Origin: Clostridia bacterium
Lineage (GTDB): Bacteria > Bacillota > Clostridia > Christensenellales > Aristaeellaceae
Direction: 5' to 3'
DNA: 11,044 bases
NCBI GenBank assembly: GCA_900754755.1
Contig: CAAEEC010000015.1
Coordinates: 1 to 11,044 of the forward strand
The first letter of the stretch is position 1. Every line of letters starts with the position of its first letter. The translations under genes were made by a program, and so were the position numbers. The notes beneath the pieces are model-generated. The model was not told the origin of the DNA and made no database searches. It worked only from the letters and a program-made list of their open reading frames with translations. Below are positions 1 to 7,943 of the stretch, one piece after another.

Positions 1-28
1 AAAGAGCCCCCGCGCGGGGGCTCTTTTA
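1..28 (-). terminator. Rho-independent terminator of the dehydrogenase operon, possibly bidirectional
   Basis: Bases 1-12 (AAAGAGCCCCCG) and 15-26 (CGGGGGCTCTTT) are perfect inverted repeats around a 2-base centre, so the folded RNA would form a very GC-rich stem. It lies about 30 bases beyond the stop codon of the fused E1 gene, where the three-gene minus-strand operon should end. On the plus strand it is followed by TTTTATT, so it could also stop a transcript entering from the left. The U-tract for the minus-strand transcript is only partly visible because the window begins here. Confidence 0.85.
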
Positions 29-58
29 TTGGTGTTTGTGGGAATGTGGTTTAGTGGG

Positions 59-2524
59 TTATACACCCTTGGCTTCGCAATCCAGCTTGTGCACCAACGT
101 CTGGTTGGTGGTGCGCTCCCAGCCCTTCAGCGGCACGATCTTGGCGTCGATCGCATCCAGGATCCAGGACGGCTGCGGGAAGAACGCTTCCTCCAACTCG
201 TGCGCGGGCGTGATCCAGTTGCGCGCACCCACCACAACCGGCGGTGCATCCAAATCGTCAAAGGCCATTTGCGTCACGTTGCTGGCCACTTCGTTGGCGT
301 AGGAACCGCGCTCGCAGGCGTCGGTCACGACGACCAAGCGGCCGGTCTTCTTCACGGATTCGAGCACCAGCGAGTAATCGAACGGCACCAGGGAGCGCGC
401 GTCGATCACTTCGGCGGACATGCCATACTTTTCTTCCAGCATCTTGGCCGCATCCAGCGCACGATAGAGCACCGCGCCAAAGGTGAGGATGGTGATGTCC
501 TTACCGGGCTTCTTGATATCCGGCTTGCCGATTTCGATCTCGTAATACTCTTCCGGCACGCCGCCCTCGTGGAACATTTCGCCGATATCGTAAATGCGCT
601 GGCTCTCGAAGAACACCACGGGATCGGTGCCGGCGAGCGCCGAAGCCATCAGGCCCTTCGCGTCGTACGGCGTGGCCGGGAACACGACCTTGAGGCCCGG
701 AATGTGCGCGGTGAGCGCGGTCCAGTCCTGAGAATGCTGCGCGCCGTACTTGGAACCCACGGACACGCGGAGCACCACGGGCATTTTGATGATGTCGGCG
801 GACATGGCCTGCCACTTGGACATCTGGTTGAACACTTCGTCGCCCGCGCGGCCCAGGAAGTCGCAGTACATCAGCTCGACCAGCGCGCGGCCACCCGCCA
901 TGGCGTAACCGACGGCGGTGCCGACGATCGCGGCCTCGGAAATGGGGGCGTTGAACAGGCGGTGATAGGGCAGGGCTTCCGTCAGACCGCGGTACACGGC
1001 AAACGCGCCGCCCCAGTCGCGGTTCTCCTCGCCATAGGCCACCAGCGTGGGGTCTTTGTAGAAGCGGTCGATGATCGCCTCAAAAAGGCCGTCGCGCAGC
1101 TGATACACGCGATTCTTGCTGACGGGCTTGCCGTCCTTCATATAATAGCGCTCTTTCTTGGCAATGGCCTGCACGCGCGGGTTCTCGCTCATGGGCATCA
1201 GCACATCGGGCTGCGCGTCGGAGAATTTTTCCACGTGGCCATTGGAGAACATCATATTGGCGATGGCATCCGGCTCGGCATGCAGATCCATGCGCGGGGA
1301 CACGCTATCGTCGATGGCGCGCTTGAAGCTCTTGAAGATCAGCTCCTTCACGTGTTCGGCGATGGCGTCGCACTCGGCTTCGGTGGCAACGCCGGCTTCC
1401 ACGAGCTGCGCGCGATAGGTGACCAGCGGATCGACGGCCTTCCAGGCGGCCATTTCTTCCTGCGTGCGGTAGCTGGAAGCGTCGGACGGGCTGTGGCCCG
1501 CATAGCGGTAGGTGACCACATCGAGCAGCACCGGGCCCTGACCCTTGAGCAGGAGATCCTTCTTGCGGCCCACCGCTTCGATCACGGCCAGCGGGTTGTA
1601 GCCATCCACGCGCTCGGCGTGCATCTGGTTGACGGCAAAGCCAGCGCCCAGGCGCGCGAGCACGTCGTAGCCCATGGTTTCGCCATTGGTCTGGCCGCCC
1701 ATGCCGTACTGGTTATTGAAAATGTTGAACAGCACCGGCAGGCCGCCCTTGAAGCCTTCCTCCCAGAGCTTATCGAACTGGCCCATAGAAGCGAAATTCA
1801 GCGCCTCGAGCACCGGGCCGCAACCCAGGGAACCGTCGCCGATGTTCGCCACAACGATGCCGCCCTTGCGGTTCACGCGCTTGAACAGCGCCGCGCCCGC
1901 CGCGATGCCCGCCGAGCCGCCCACGATGGCGTTGTTCGGATAAATGCCAAACGGCGTGAAGAAGGTGTGCATGGAGCCGCCCAGGCCGCGGTTGAAGCCG
2001 GTCTTGCGGGCGAAGATTTCCGCCATGGCGCCATAGAGCAGGAATTCAATGGCCAGCTCCTTCACGCTGTCGTGCTCGCCGGTTTCCACCACGCGCAGGG
2101 TCTCGCCGTTGAGGAAATTCTTCATGATGTCCATCAAGGCGTCGTCGCCGAGCTTTTCGATGGAAGAAAGGCCCTTGGCGAGGATTTCGCCGTGGCTGCG
2201 GTGGGAGCCAAAGGTGTAGTCATCCACCGTGAGGTGGAAGGCCTGGCCGACCGCCGAAGCTTCCTGGCCCATGGAAAGGTGCGCCGGGCCGGGATGGTTG
2301 TAGGCGACGCCATTGTACTCGCCCGTGGTCTTGATCAGGTTGATCATGGTTTCGAACTCGCGCAGCAGGAACATATCCCGGTAGATGTCCAGGAACTGCT
2401 GGCGGGTGAAGTTGCCCAGCTCGTCCTTGACGGTCTTCTGGTAAGTATTCAGCGGGATGTCGTCAAACGAGAGCTTGCCAGGCGCACGCACCACGGCGGG
2501 ATCAATGAATAGGGATTTAGGCAT
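59..2524 (-). CDS. Fused E1 alpha-beta subunit of a TPP-dependent 2-oxoacid/acetoin dehydrogenase complex
   Basis: This 821-residue protein joins the two E1 chains that are separate in most complexes. E1 uses thiamine diphosphate to decarboxylate or cleave the substrate and transfers the acyl unit to the lipoyl arm of E2, in the cytoplasm. The alpha half (about residues 40-420) shows [12 protein letters not shown] at 107-118, GLGGSMH at 180-186, the TPP/Mg motif GDG at 229-231 with NN at 270-271, and [11 protein letters not shown] at 343-353. The beta half (about 476-800) shows [12 protein letters not shown] at 497-508, PISEA at 527-531, and GAQHSQD at 594-600. The residues between are a linker. 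The ATG at 2524 has AAGGAGGAG seven bases upstream. It is last in the operon, 31 bases after the E3 gene. The alpha half carries extra segments compared with classical E1 alpha, which fits the fused family as I recall it. Substrate is not decided: pyruvate, acetoin and branched-chain 2-oxoacids all use this architecture. Confidence 0.93.
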   Translation of the reverse strand: MPKSLFIDPAVVRAPGKLSFDDIPLNTYQKTVKDELGNFTRQQFLDIYRDMFLLREFETMINLIKTTGEYNGVAYNHPGPAHLSMGQEASAVGQAFHLTVDDYTFGSHRSHGEILAKGLSSIEKLGDDALMDIMKNFLNGETLRVVETGEHDSVKELAIEFLLYGAMAEIFARKTGFNRGLGGSMHTFFTPFGIYPNNAIVGGSAGIAAGAALFKRVNRKGGIVVANIGDGSLGCGPVLEALNFASMGQFDKLWEEGFKGGLPVLFNIFNNQYGMGGQTNGETMGYDVLARLGAGFAVNQMHAERVDGYNPLAVIEAVGRKKDLLLKGQGPVLLDVVTYRYAGHSPSDASSYRTQEEMAAWKAVDPLVTYRAQLVEAGVATEAECDAIAEHVKELIFKSFKRAIDDSVSPRMDLHAEPDAIANMMFSNGHVEKFSDAQPDVLMPMSENPRVQAIAKKERYYMKDGKPVSKNRVYQLRDGLFEAIIDRFYKDPTLVAYGEENRDWGGAFAVYRGLTEALPYHRLFNAPISEAAIVGTAVGYAMAGGRALVELMYCDFLGRAGDEVFNQMSKWQAMSADIIKMPVVLRVSVGSKYGAQHSQDWTALTAHIPGLKVVFPATPYDAKGLMASALAGTDPVVFFESQRIYDIGEMFHEGGVPEEYYEIEIGKPDIKKPGKDITILTFGAVLYRALDAAKMLEEKYGMSAEVIDARSLVPFDYSLVLESVKKTGRLVVVTDACERGSYANEVASNVTQMAFDDLDAPPVVVGARNWITPAHELEEAFFPQPSWILDAIDAKIVPLKGWERTTNQTLVHKLDCEAKGV

Positions 2525-2555
2525 GGTCGTTCTCCTCCTTCAATCGTTGCGCTAA

Positions 2556-3926
2556 TTATTTGTCGTCAAACTCCCACAGGGTTTCACGGATGATTTCGCT
2601 GACCGTCGGATGCGGGAAGATGATCTCGCGCGCGTCGGTCACGCGCAGCTCGTTTTCAATCATTTCGGCCGCGCCCCAGATGATTTCGCTGGAATAGGAG
2701 CCCAGCATATGCACGCCCAGGATGTTGCGGTGCTTTTTGTCCACCAGGATTTTACAAATGCCGTCCCCGCCTTCGTTTTCCGCCACAAAGCGGCCCGCGT
2801 AGCGCATGGAAAGCTTTTTCACTTCATAATCGATGCCCGCGTCTTTCGCGGCTTCTTCGGAAAGACCCACGCTCGCCACTTCGGGCTGCGTGTAGATCAC
2901 GGAAGGATTCGCGTTGTAGCGCATATGATCCGGCTTGCCCAGGATCGTGTTGATGGCCACCTCGCTCTCGCGATAGGCGGTGTGCGCCAGCATATAGCGG
3001 CCCGTCACGTCGCCGGTGGCATACACGTTTTCCACGCTGGTGCGCATCTTATCGTCGGTTACGATGCCCGCGCGGTCGGTCACAACGCCGAGGTTCTCCA
3101 GGCCGATGCCCTTGATGTTGGCGCGGCGGCCAATGGAAACGAGCGCCTTGTCGAACGGCACTTCCAGCGGCTTGCCGCCCGCTTCACAGGCGATCTTGCC
3201 TTCGGCGATGGAAACGACCTTGGTGCTCAGCAGGAAGGTAACGCCCTTCTTTTCGTATTCCTTTTGCAGCATGGCGCTGATTTCGCGGTCGGTCGCGCCC
3301 GCGATGTGATCCAGCATTTCAATAACCGTGACTTTGCTGCCCGCGGTGGCGTAGTAAGCGGCCATTTCCAGGCCGATCACGCCGCCGCCGATGATGGCCA
3401 GGCGCTCGGGAACGGCGTCCAGCGTGAGCACTTCGCGGTTGGTGAGCAGATAACCCGCCTCAATGCCTTCCTTCAGGCCGGGGATCGGCGGAAGGGAAGG
3501 GGAGGAACCGGTGGCGATCAGCAGACGCTTGGCCTGGTACTTCTGGCCCGCGGCTTCCACTTCGTAGCCGCCTTCCACGCGGCCCACGATGCTGGCGCGC
3601 TCCTTCACCACGGTGACACCCGCGCCTTTCATTTTCGCGCCCACGCCGGAAACCAGCGTGCGCACCACCTTGCCGCGGCGCGCGACGACGGCCTTGTGGT
3701 CGAGAGAGGCGTTTTCGGTTTTCACGCCGTACTTTTCGCCGTGCAGCGCGTAATCGTACACCTTTGCGGAATAGAGCAGCGCCTTGGAGGGAATGCAGCC
3801 TTCGTTCAGGCACACGCCGCCCAGCGCGTTCATTTCAAACAGGCATGTAGACAGCTTCGCATGCCCGGCGCGTTCCGCCGCGAGGTAGCCCGCGGGGCCG
3901 CCGCCCAGGATAATCAGATCGTACAT
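2556..3926 (-). CDS. lpdA: Dihydrolipoyl dehydrogenase (E3)
   Basis: This 456-residue flavoprotein is of normal family length and reoxidises dihydrolipoamide on E2, passing electrons through FAD to NAD+. It has the N-terminal FAD motif GGGPAG at residues 8-13 and the redox-active disulfide C39-LNEG-C44. The NAD-binding fold has GGGVIG at 180-185, the second FAD motif ATGDVTG is at 303-309, and the C-terminal interface domain ends with HPTVSE at 439-444, the usual catalytic His-Glu pair. The ATG at 3926 follows a strong TAAGGAGG site whose TAA is the stop codon of the E2 gene, so translation of the two is probably coupled. The gene lies between E2 and fused E1 and should serve this complex. 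It could also supply E3 to a glycine cleavage system elsewhere, which is inference. Mercuric or glutathione reductases are less likely because of the CLNEGC spacing and the operon context. Confidence 0.95.
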   Translation of the reverse strand: MYDLIILGGGPAGYLAAERAGHAKLSTCLFEMNALGGVCLNEGCIPSKALLYSAKVYDYALHGEKYGVKTENASLDHKAVVARRGKVVRTLVSGVGAKMKGAGVTVVKERASIVGRVEGGYEVEAAGQKYQAKRLLIATGSSPSLPPIPGLKEGIEAGYLLTNREVLTLDAVPERLAIIGGGVIGLEMAAYYATAGSKVTVIEMLDHIAGATDREISAMLQKEYEKKGVTFLLSTKVVSIAEGKIACEAGGKPLEVPFDKALVSIGRRANIKGIGLENLGVVTDRAGIVTDDKMRTSVENVYATGDVTGRYMLAHTAYRESEVAINTILGKPDHMRYNANPSVIYTQPEVASVGLSEEAAKDAGIDYEVKKLSMRYAGRFVAENEGGDGICKILVDKKHRNILGVHMLGSYSSEIIWGAAEMIENELRVTDAREIIFPHPTVSEIIRETLWEFDDK

Positions 3927-3941
3927 GGTGAACCTTCCTCC

Positions 3942-5279
3942 TTATTCCGCCAGCAGCAGCGTGATGTTTTCCAGGTTCTGGCACAGCGCGTGCAGGAAGC
4001 GGCTGGCGGGAGCGCCGTCCAGCGCGCGGTGGTCGTAGGTGAGGGAGAGCGTCATGGACGGATACAGCGCAAGCTGGCCATTCACTTCGCGCACGCGGTT
4101 CACAATGGTGTTCACGCCCAGGATGCCCGTCTGCGGCGGGTTGATCACCGGGGTAAAGCTTTCGATGCCCAGGGAGCCGAGGTTGCTCACGGTGAAGGAG
4201 CCATCGCGCAGCAAATCCGGATTGATGGTACCGGCCTTGCAATCGTTGGCGAGCTTCTTGGCCACCTGCGAAATTTCTTTGAGGCTGAGCGTATCGGCCT
4301 TGAAGATGGTGGGCACCATCAGGCCGCGATCGGTATCCACGGCCACGCCCAGGTTGACATGGCGGTAGTACTTCATCTGGTCGCCGCCCAGCAGGTTCGC
4401 GTTCAGCGCGCGGAAATCGGGGTTGGCCAGCGTGCGGGAAACCGCGTAGAGAATGATGTCGTTGAGGGTGATTTTTTCCATGCCGCGCTGTGCGCCCTTT
4501 TCCTTGAAGAGCTTGCGCAGCTTCTGGATTTCGGTGCAGTCGAACGAGGCGTTGTGCGTGAGCTGCGCCATCGAGGTGAGAGAACCGAGCATCGCCTTGG
4601 CGATGACCTTGCGGATGTTGGGCATCGGCTCGATGTAGGTATCGCTCTCGGGCGCTGCGGCAGCCGCTGCCGGCGCGGCTTCGGGCGCTTTCGCCGCCAA
4701 ATCGCCAAGCGTGACCATGCCGCCCATGCCGGTACCCGTTGCGCCGCCGGCATACGCGCCCCGCGCCGCAGGACTCACGCGCAAGCCCTCGTCCAGCAGG
4801 CGCTGCACGTCGCGCGCGATCACACGGCCATCCGGGCCAGTGGGCACTGCTTTGGAAAGATCCGCGCCGCTGGAGGCCGCCATGGCCTTGGCGCGCGGGG
4901 AAATCTTCATACCATCGCCCACAGTGCCGGTCGCTTCGATCGCTTCGGCGGCAGGCGCGGGGCTCTCCGCCTCGCTGGACGCGGCGGGCGCGGCTTCAGC
5001 GCCCGCGTCGCCATTGGGCGCGAATTCGGCATAGCTTTCGCCGGCGTTGCCGATTACGCAGACGTTTGTGAGGCAGGGGACGTCGTCGCCCTCTTCGAAG
5101 AAGCGCGCGAGCAGCGTGCCCGCCACTTTGGCCTCTTCATCGAAGGCGGCCTTATCGGTTTCGTAGGAGAAGAGCACGTCGCCAACGTTCACGCTGTCGC
5201 CGACGTTCTTCTTCCAAGCGGTGATGATGCAGCTTTCCACGGACTGGCCTTGCCGTGGCATAATGATTGCAGTCGCCAT
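3942..5279 (-). CDS. Dihydrolipoyl acyltransferase (E2) of the dehydrogenase complex
   Basis: This 445-residue E2 is the core of the complex and moves the acyl group from lipoate to CoA. The N-terminal lipoyl domain (about 1-80) has ETDKAAF at 40-46, with K43 as the expected lipoylated lysine. An Ala/Pro/Glu-rich linker (about 87-120) follows. An E3-binding domain lies at about 125-163 (ISPRAKAMA to GRVIARDV), with a shorter similar segment at about 168-195. The catalytic domain (about 215-445) carries DHRALDG at 416-422, with H417 and D421 as the expected active-site residues. I place the start at the ATG ending at 5279, where the lipoyl domain begins and GAGGGG lies seven bases upstream. 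A longer in-frame ATG at 5327 is unlikely because it lies upstream of the -10 box at 5318-5323. It is the first gene of the operon, 15 bases before E3. AcoC or PdhC would be reasonable names, but the substrate is unknown. Confidence 0.93.
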   Translation of the reverse strand: MATAIIMPRQGQSVESCIITAWKKNVGDSVNVGDVLFSYETDKAAFDEEAKVAGTLLARFFEEGDDVPCLTNVCVIGNAGESYAEFAPNGDAGAEAAPAASSEAESPAPAAEAIEATGTVGDGMKISPRAKAMAASSGADLSKAVPTGPDGRVIARDVQRLLDEGLRVSPAARGAYAGGATGTGMGGMVTLGDLAAKAPEAAPAAAAAAPESDTYIEPMPNIRKVIAKAMLGSLTSMAQLTHNASFDCTEIQKLRKLFKEKGAQRGMEKITLNDIILYAVSRTLANPDFRALNANLLGGDQMKYYRHVNLGVAVDTDRGLMVPTIFKADTLSLKEISQVAKKLANDCKAGTINPDLLRDGSFTVSNLGSLGIESFTPVINPPQTGILGVNTIVNRVREVNGQLALYPSMTLSLTYDHRALDGAPASRFLHALCQNLENITLLLAE

Positions 5280-5286
5280 AGTTTTT

Positions 5287-5292
5287 CCCCTC
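5287..5292 (-). promoter_or_regulatory. Ribosome binding site that fixes the E2 start
   Basis: On the minus strand GAGGGG sits seven bases before the ATG at 5279. It supports this ATG over the in-frame ATG at 5327, which is also upstream of the likely transcription start. The site is weaker than the AAGGAGG sites of the two downstream genes in the operon. Confidence 0.65.
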
Positions 5293-5317
5293 ATATCATT
5301 GATTTTAGGATACTTTG

Positions 5318-5347
5318 ATTGTAACAAACTTCAGTTTTAGAAATCAA
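5318..5347 (-). promoter_or_regulatory. Sigma-A-type promoter of the E2-E3-E1 operon
   Basis: Read on the minus strand, TTGATT (5342-5347) and TACAAT (5318-5323) are separated by 18 bases. The -10 box is preceded by TGT, which gives the extended -10 form TGnTACAAT. Transcription would start near 5311, leaving a leader of roughly 30 bases before the E2 ATG. The spacing and box quality are convincing but the call rests on sequence alone. Confidence 0.65.
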
Positions 5348-5354
5348 CGAATGT

Positions 5355-5369
5355 GCGAAATATTTTCGC
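5355..5369. promoter_or_regulatory. 15-bp palindrome between divergent promoters, candidate operator
   Basis: GCGAAATATTTTCGC has perfect 6-base arms around TAT. It lies just upstream of the -35 box of the dehydrogenase operon, about 50 bases from its likely start, and about 60 bases upstream of the likely start for the Nudix gene. Such positions suit a dimeric regulator acting on one or both promoters. No regulator gene is present in the window, so the binding protein is unknown. Confidence 0.35.
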
Positions 5370-5410
5370 GATCTTCATTATATTTAACACGCCGGAGCGG
5401 AAAAGTGCGG

Positions 5411-5416
5411 TATAAT
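5411..5416 (+). promoter_or_regulatory. -10 box of the Nudix-proBA operon promoter
   Basis: A perfect TATAAT lies 36 bases before the proposed GTG start of the Nudix gene. No good -35 box is seen at 16-18 bases; the closest is TTAACA at 5384-5389 with a 21-base spacer. The promoter may therefore need an activator. Transcription would start near 5423, which excludes the longer reading frame that opens at 5315. Confidence 0.5.
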
Positions 5417-5452
5417 AAGGAATCAAGTAGCGAAGCGGAAAGGGGAAGCGCT

Positions 5453-5899
5453 GTGCCTGTGCGAAATTCTGCCAAAGCGCTCGTCCTCCACGAGGATCGG
5501 ATTCTACTCAACCGGTGTGCTTCTCATTATGGGGAGTATTATGCGCTGCCCGGAGGGGGACAACGGCCTGGAGAATTGCTCACGGAGGCGGTTTGCCGGG
5601 AACTGTTGGAGGAGACGGGATTCGCCGTGGAACCCGTGCGCCTCAGCGCCGTTTACGAATGCATCACCGGCGGGCGCTCGGGAAACAATCATAAGTTGTA
5701 TTTCATCTTCCTGTGCCGGCTGACAGGGGCAAAGACGCGGGTGCCCACCGAACTGGACGCCTATCAAATCGACCAAAAATGGGTGCCACTGGACCAGATT
5801 GCGAAGGTGAACCTATTTCCGCGCATCGTGCGCAACAACATTGTGCGCATGCTTGCCACAGAAGAAACCATATATTTAGGATCGGAGCGCAGAAAATGA
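5453..5899 (+). CDS. Nudix hydrolase
   Basis: This 148-residue protein contains a complete Nudix box at residues 35-57. It runs from G35 through E41 to the core R49-E-L-L-E-E-T-G-F57, matching GX5EX7REUXEEXGU, so Mg2+-dependent hydrolysis of a nucleoside diphosphate linked to another group is expected. The substrate cannot be told from the sequence. I chose the GTG at 5453 because AGGGG lies seven bases upstream, the TATAAT box at 5411 lies just before, and similarity to Nudix proteins begins at once (VRNSAKALVL). In-frame codons further upstream precede the promoter. A second GTG two codons later (5459) is possible. The stop TGA overlaps the proB ATG as ATGA, so it is translationally coupled to proline synthesis genes, an unusual partner. 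Family membership is secure; the role is not. Confidence 0.9.
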   Translation: MPVRNSAKALVLHEDRILLNRCASHYGEYYALPGGGQRPGELLTEAVCRELLEETGFAVEPVRLSAVYECITGGRSGNNHKLYFIFLCRLTGAKTRVPTELDAYQIDQKWVPLDQIAKVNLFPRIVRNNIVRMLATEETIYLGSERRK

Positions 5900-6690
5900 A
5901 AGCCATTCAGGACGCAAAGCGGATTGTATTCAAAGTGGGAACCTCGTCGCTTACATACGAAACGGGCCTGATCAACATCCGGCAAATGGAATCGCTCTGC
6001 CGCGTGCTCAGCGATGTACGCAATTCCGGGCGGGAAGTGATCCTGGTCTCTTCGGGCGCCATATCTGTGGGCTTGGCCAAGCTGGGCATCGTGCGCACGG
6101 CGCATTCTATGCCCGAAAAGCAGGCCGCCGCCGCCGTTGGCCAGTGTGAGCTGATGTATCTGTACGATAAGCATTTCACCGAATACCACCACAAGCTGGG
6201 GCAGATTCTGCTCACTCGCGAAGACATCGACCACGCCTGGCGCAAGGCGAACATCGTCAACACTTTCGAAAGCCTGCTGGGCATGGGCGCCATCCCCATC
6301 GTCAATGAAAACGATACCGTGGCCACGGAGGAAATCTCCGTGGGCGATAACGACACGCTTTCCGCCGTGGTCGCCGGGCTAACGCATGCCGACGCGCTGG
6401 TGATCCTCTCGGATATCGATGGATTGTTCACCGCCAACCCGGCCACCAATCCAGACGCGCGCCTGATCCCCCGCGTGACGGAAATCGACGACGCGCTGCG
6501 CGGCATCGCGGAAGGCGCGGGCTCCCTGCGCGGAACCGGCGGCATGGCGACCAAGATTTCCGCGGCGGGTATCTGCTTTGAAAACGATTGCACCATGGCC
6601 ATCATCAACGGCGCGTATCCCGAAAGGATTTACGACCTGCTGGAAGGCCGGTCGGTGGGCACGCTGTTTCAAAAGGAGGAAAGCAAATGA
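5896..6690 (+). CDS. proB: Glutamate 5-kinase, short form without PUA domain
   Basis: ProB phosphorylates L-glutamate with ATP to gamma-glutamyl phosphate, the first step of proline synthesis in the cytoplasm. The 264-residue product matches the amino-acid kinase domain. It shows KVGTSSL at 13-19 (nucleotide site), SSGAISVG at 52-59, VNENDTV at 136-142 and DNDTLSA at 151-157 (glutamate site), LSDIDGL at 171-177, and GTGGMATK at 213-220. It ends soon after the kinase domain and lacks the C-terminal PUA domain that makes the E. coli enzyme about 367 residues. The ATG at 5896 overlaps the Nudix stop as ATGA and has GGAG eight bases upstream. The reading frame stays open upstream to 5713, but this lies inside the Nudix gene. 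The stop overlaps the proA start in the same ATGA way. Kinase identity and pathway are well supported; feedback by proline is assumed from the family. Confidence 0.96.
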   Translation: MKAIQDAKRIVFKVGTSSLTYETGLINIRQMESLCRVLSDVRNSGREVILVSSGAISVGLAKLGIVRTAHSMPEKQAAAAVGQCELMYLYDKHFTEYHHKLGQILLTREDIDHAWRKANIVNTFESLLGMGAIPIVNENDTVATEEISVGDNDTLSAVVAGLTHADALVILSDIDGLFTANPATNPDARLIPRVTEIDDALRGIAEGAGSLRGTGGMATKISAAGICFENDCTMAIINGAYPERIYDLLEGRSVGTLFQKEESK

Positions 6691-7925
6691 CACTCCTAGA
6701 AATGGGCCTTCGCGCCCGCAACGCGGCCAATGCGCTCGCGTGCATGGGCTCCGAAGAAAAGAACGCTGCGTTAACCGCGATTTCCCAGGCACTGCTGGAA
6801 CGCAGCGGCGAGATTTTGGCCGCCAACCGGGAGGACATCGCTTTGGCGGAAAATGCCGGCCTTTCCAAGGCCATGATCGAGCGTCTCACGCTCACCCAGG
6901 AGCGCCTCGCGGGCATCGCCCGCGCCATCCTCAAAGTACGCGATCTGCCGGATCCCGTGGGCGAAGTGCTGGAGGCGCGCACCCTGTACAACGGCTTGCG
7001 GCTGGAAAAGCGGCGCGTCCCCATGGGCGTGATTTGCGTGATTTACGAATCCCGGCCCAACGTCACCGTGGATAGCGCGGTTTTGTGCCTCAAGGCCGGC
7101 AGCGCGGCAATTTTGCGCGGCGGCAAGGAAACCATCCGTTCCAACCTGGCGCTGGAAGCGGTGATGCGCGCGGCGCTGGAATCTGTGCATGCCAACCCGG
7201 ATTGCGTGCAGCTCGTGCACGACACGGCCCGGGAAACCGCGCGCGAATTGATGGGCATGCGCGGCGCGATCGACCTTTTGATCCCGCGCGGGGGCGCGGG
7301 GCTCATCCGCTCGGTGGTGGAAAACGCCAAAGTTCCTGTAATTGAAACCGGCGCGGGCAATTGCCACGTGTATGTCGACGCCAAGGCCAATCTGGAAATG
7401 GCGGCGGGCATCATTCAAAACGCCAAAATGCAGCGCCCCAGCGTTTGCAACGCGGCGGAAACGCTCCTGGTGCATAAGGATGTGGCGGCGGAGTTTTTGC
7501 CCATGGCGCAGCGCGCGCTGGCGGGCTGCGAACTGCGCGGGTGCGCGCGCGCGGCGGCTATCCTGCCGGGCATCGCTTTGGCCACGGAAGAAGATTACGC
7601 CACGGAATACAACGATTACATTCTGGCCGTGCGCGTGGTGGATTCGCTGGAAGAGGCCATTGCGCACATCGCGCGCTACACCACGCACCATTCCGAAGCC
7701 ATCATAACCGAGGATGCCCAGGCGGCGGAAACCTTTATGCGCCGCATCGACGCCGCAGCGGTGTACCACAACGCTTCCACGCGCTTTACCGATGGCGAGG
7801 AATTTGGCTTGGGCGCGGAAATTGGCATTTCCACGCAAAAAATGCACGCACGCGGGCCGATGGGCCTGCGGGAAATTTGCTCCTATAAGTATTTCGTGCG
7901 GGGCGAAGGCCAGGTGCGCGGATAA
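6687..7925 (+). CDS. proA: Gamma-glutamyl phosphate reductase
   Basis: ProA reduces gamma-glutamyl phosphate with NADPH to glutamate-5-semialdehyde, which cyclises to the substrate of ProC. The 412-residue product is of usual length and belongs to the aldehyde dehydrogenase superfamily. Visible marks are YESRPNVTVDS at 120-130, the GGKE segment near 145-148, the catalytic cysteine C254 in MQRPSVCNAAETL, and the C-terminal FGLGAEIGISTQK followed by HARGPMGL. The ATG at 6687 overlaps the proB stop (ATGA) and AAGGAGG lies six bases upstream. An open frame upstream to 6588 lies inside proB and is rejected. ProB and ProA are known to act together and can form a complex that protects the labile phosphate intermediate, which suits this tight coupling. 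No proC is present in the window. Confidence 0.97.
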   Translation: MTLLEMGLRARNAANALACMGSEEKNAALTAISQALLERSGEILAANREDIALAENAGLSKAMIERLTLTQERLAGIARAILKVRDLPDPVGEVLEARTLYNGLRLEKRRVPMGVICVIYESRPNVTVDSAVLCLKAGSAAILRGGKETIRSNLALEAVMRAALESVHANPDCVQLVHDTARETARELMGMRGAIDLLIPRGGAGLIRSVVENAKVPVIETGAGNCHVYVDAKANLEMAAGIIQNAKMQRPSVCNAAETLLVHKDVAAEFLPMAQRALAGCELRGCARAAAILPGIALATEEDYATEYNDYILAVRVVDSLEEAIAHIARYTTHHSEAIITEDAQAAETFMRRIDAAAVYHNASTRFTDGEEFGLGAEIGISTQKMHARGPMGLREICSYKYFVRGEGQVRG

Positions 7926-7943
7926 AAAGGGAGGCTGACGTCC

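Noticed and set aside
29..2512. An 827-codon open frame on the plus strand opposite the fused E1 gene
   Set aside because: It is a mirror of the codon pattern of a GC-rich gene: the predicted product is rich in His, Ala, Gly and Arg without recognisable domains, has no ribosome site, and the opposite strand encodes an unmistakable E1 protein.
2610..5318. A 902-codon open frame on the plus strand across the E3 and E2 genes
   Set aside because: It runs antisense through two well-identified genes and their spacer, has low-complexity His/Ala/Gly/Arg composition and no start signals. It is a by-product of codon bias.
5280..5327. Longer N-terminus for E2 from the ATG at 5327
   Set aside because: The extra 16 codons overlap the promoter -10 box and precede the lipoyl domain, while the ATG at 5279 has a ribosome site at the right distance.
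5315..5452. Longer N-terminus for the Nudix protein from the ATG at 5315
   Set aside because: The stretch lies mostly upstream of the TATAAT box at 5411 and overlaps the divergent promoter. It adds no Nudix-like sequence.
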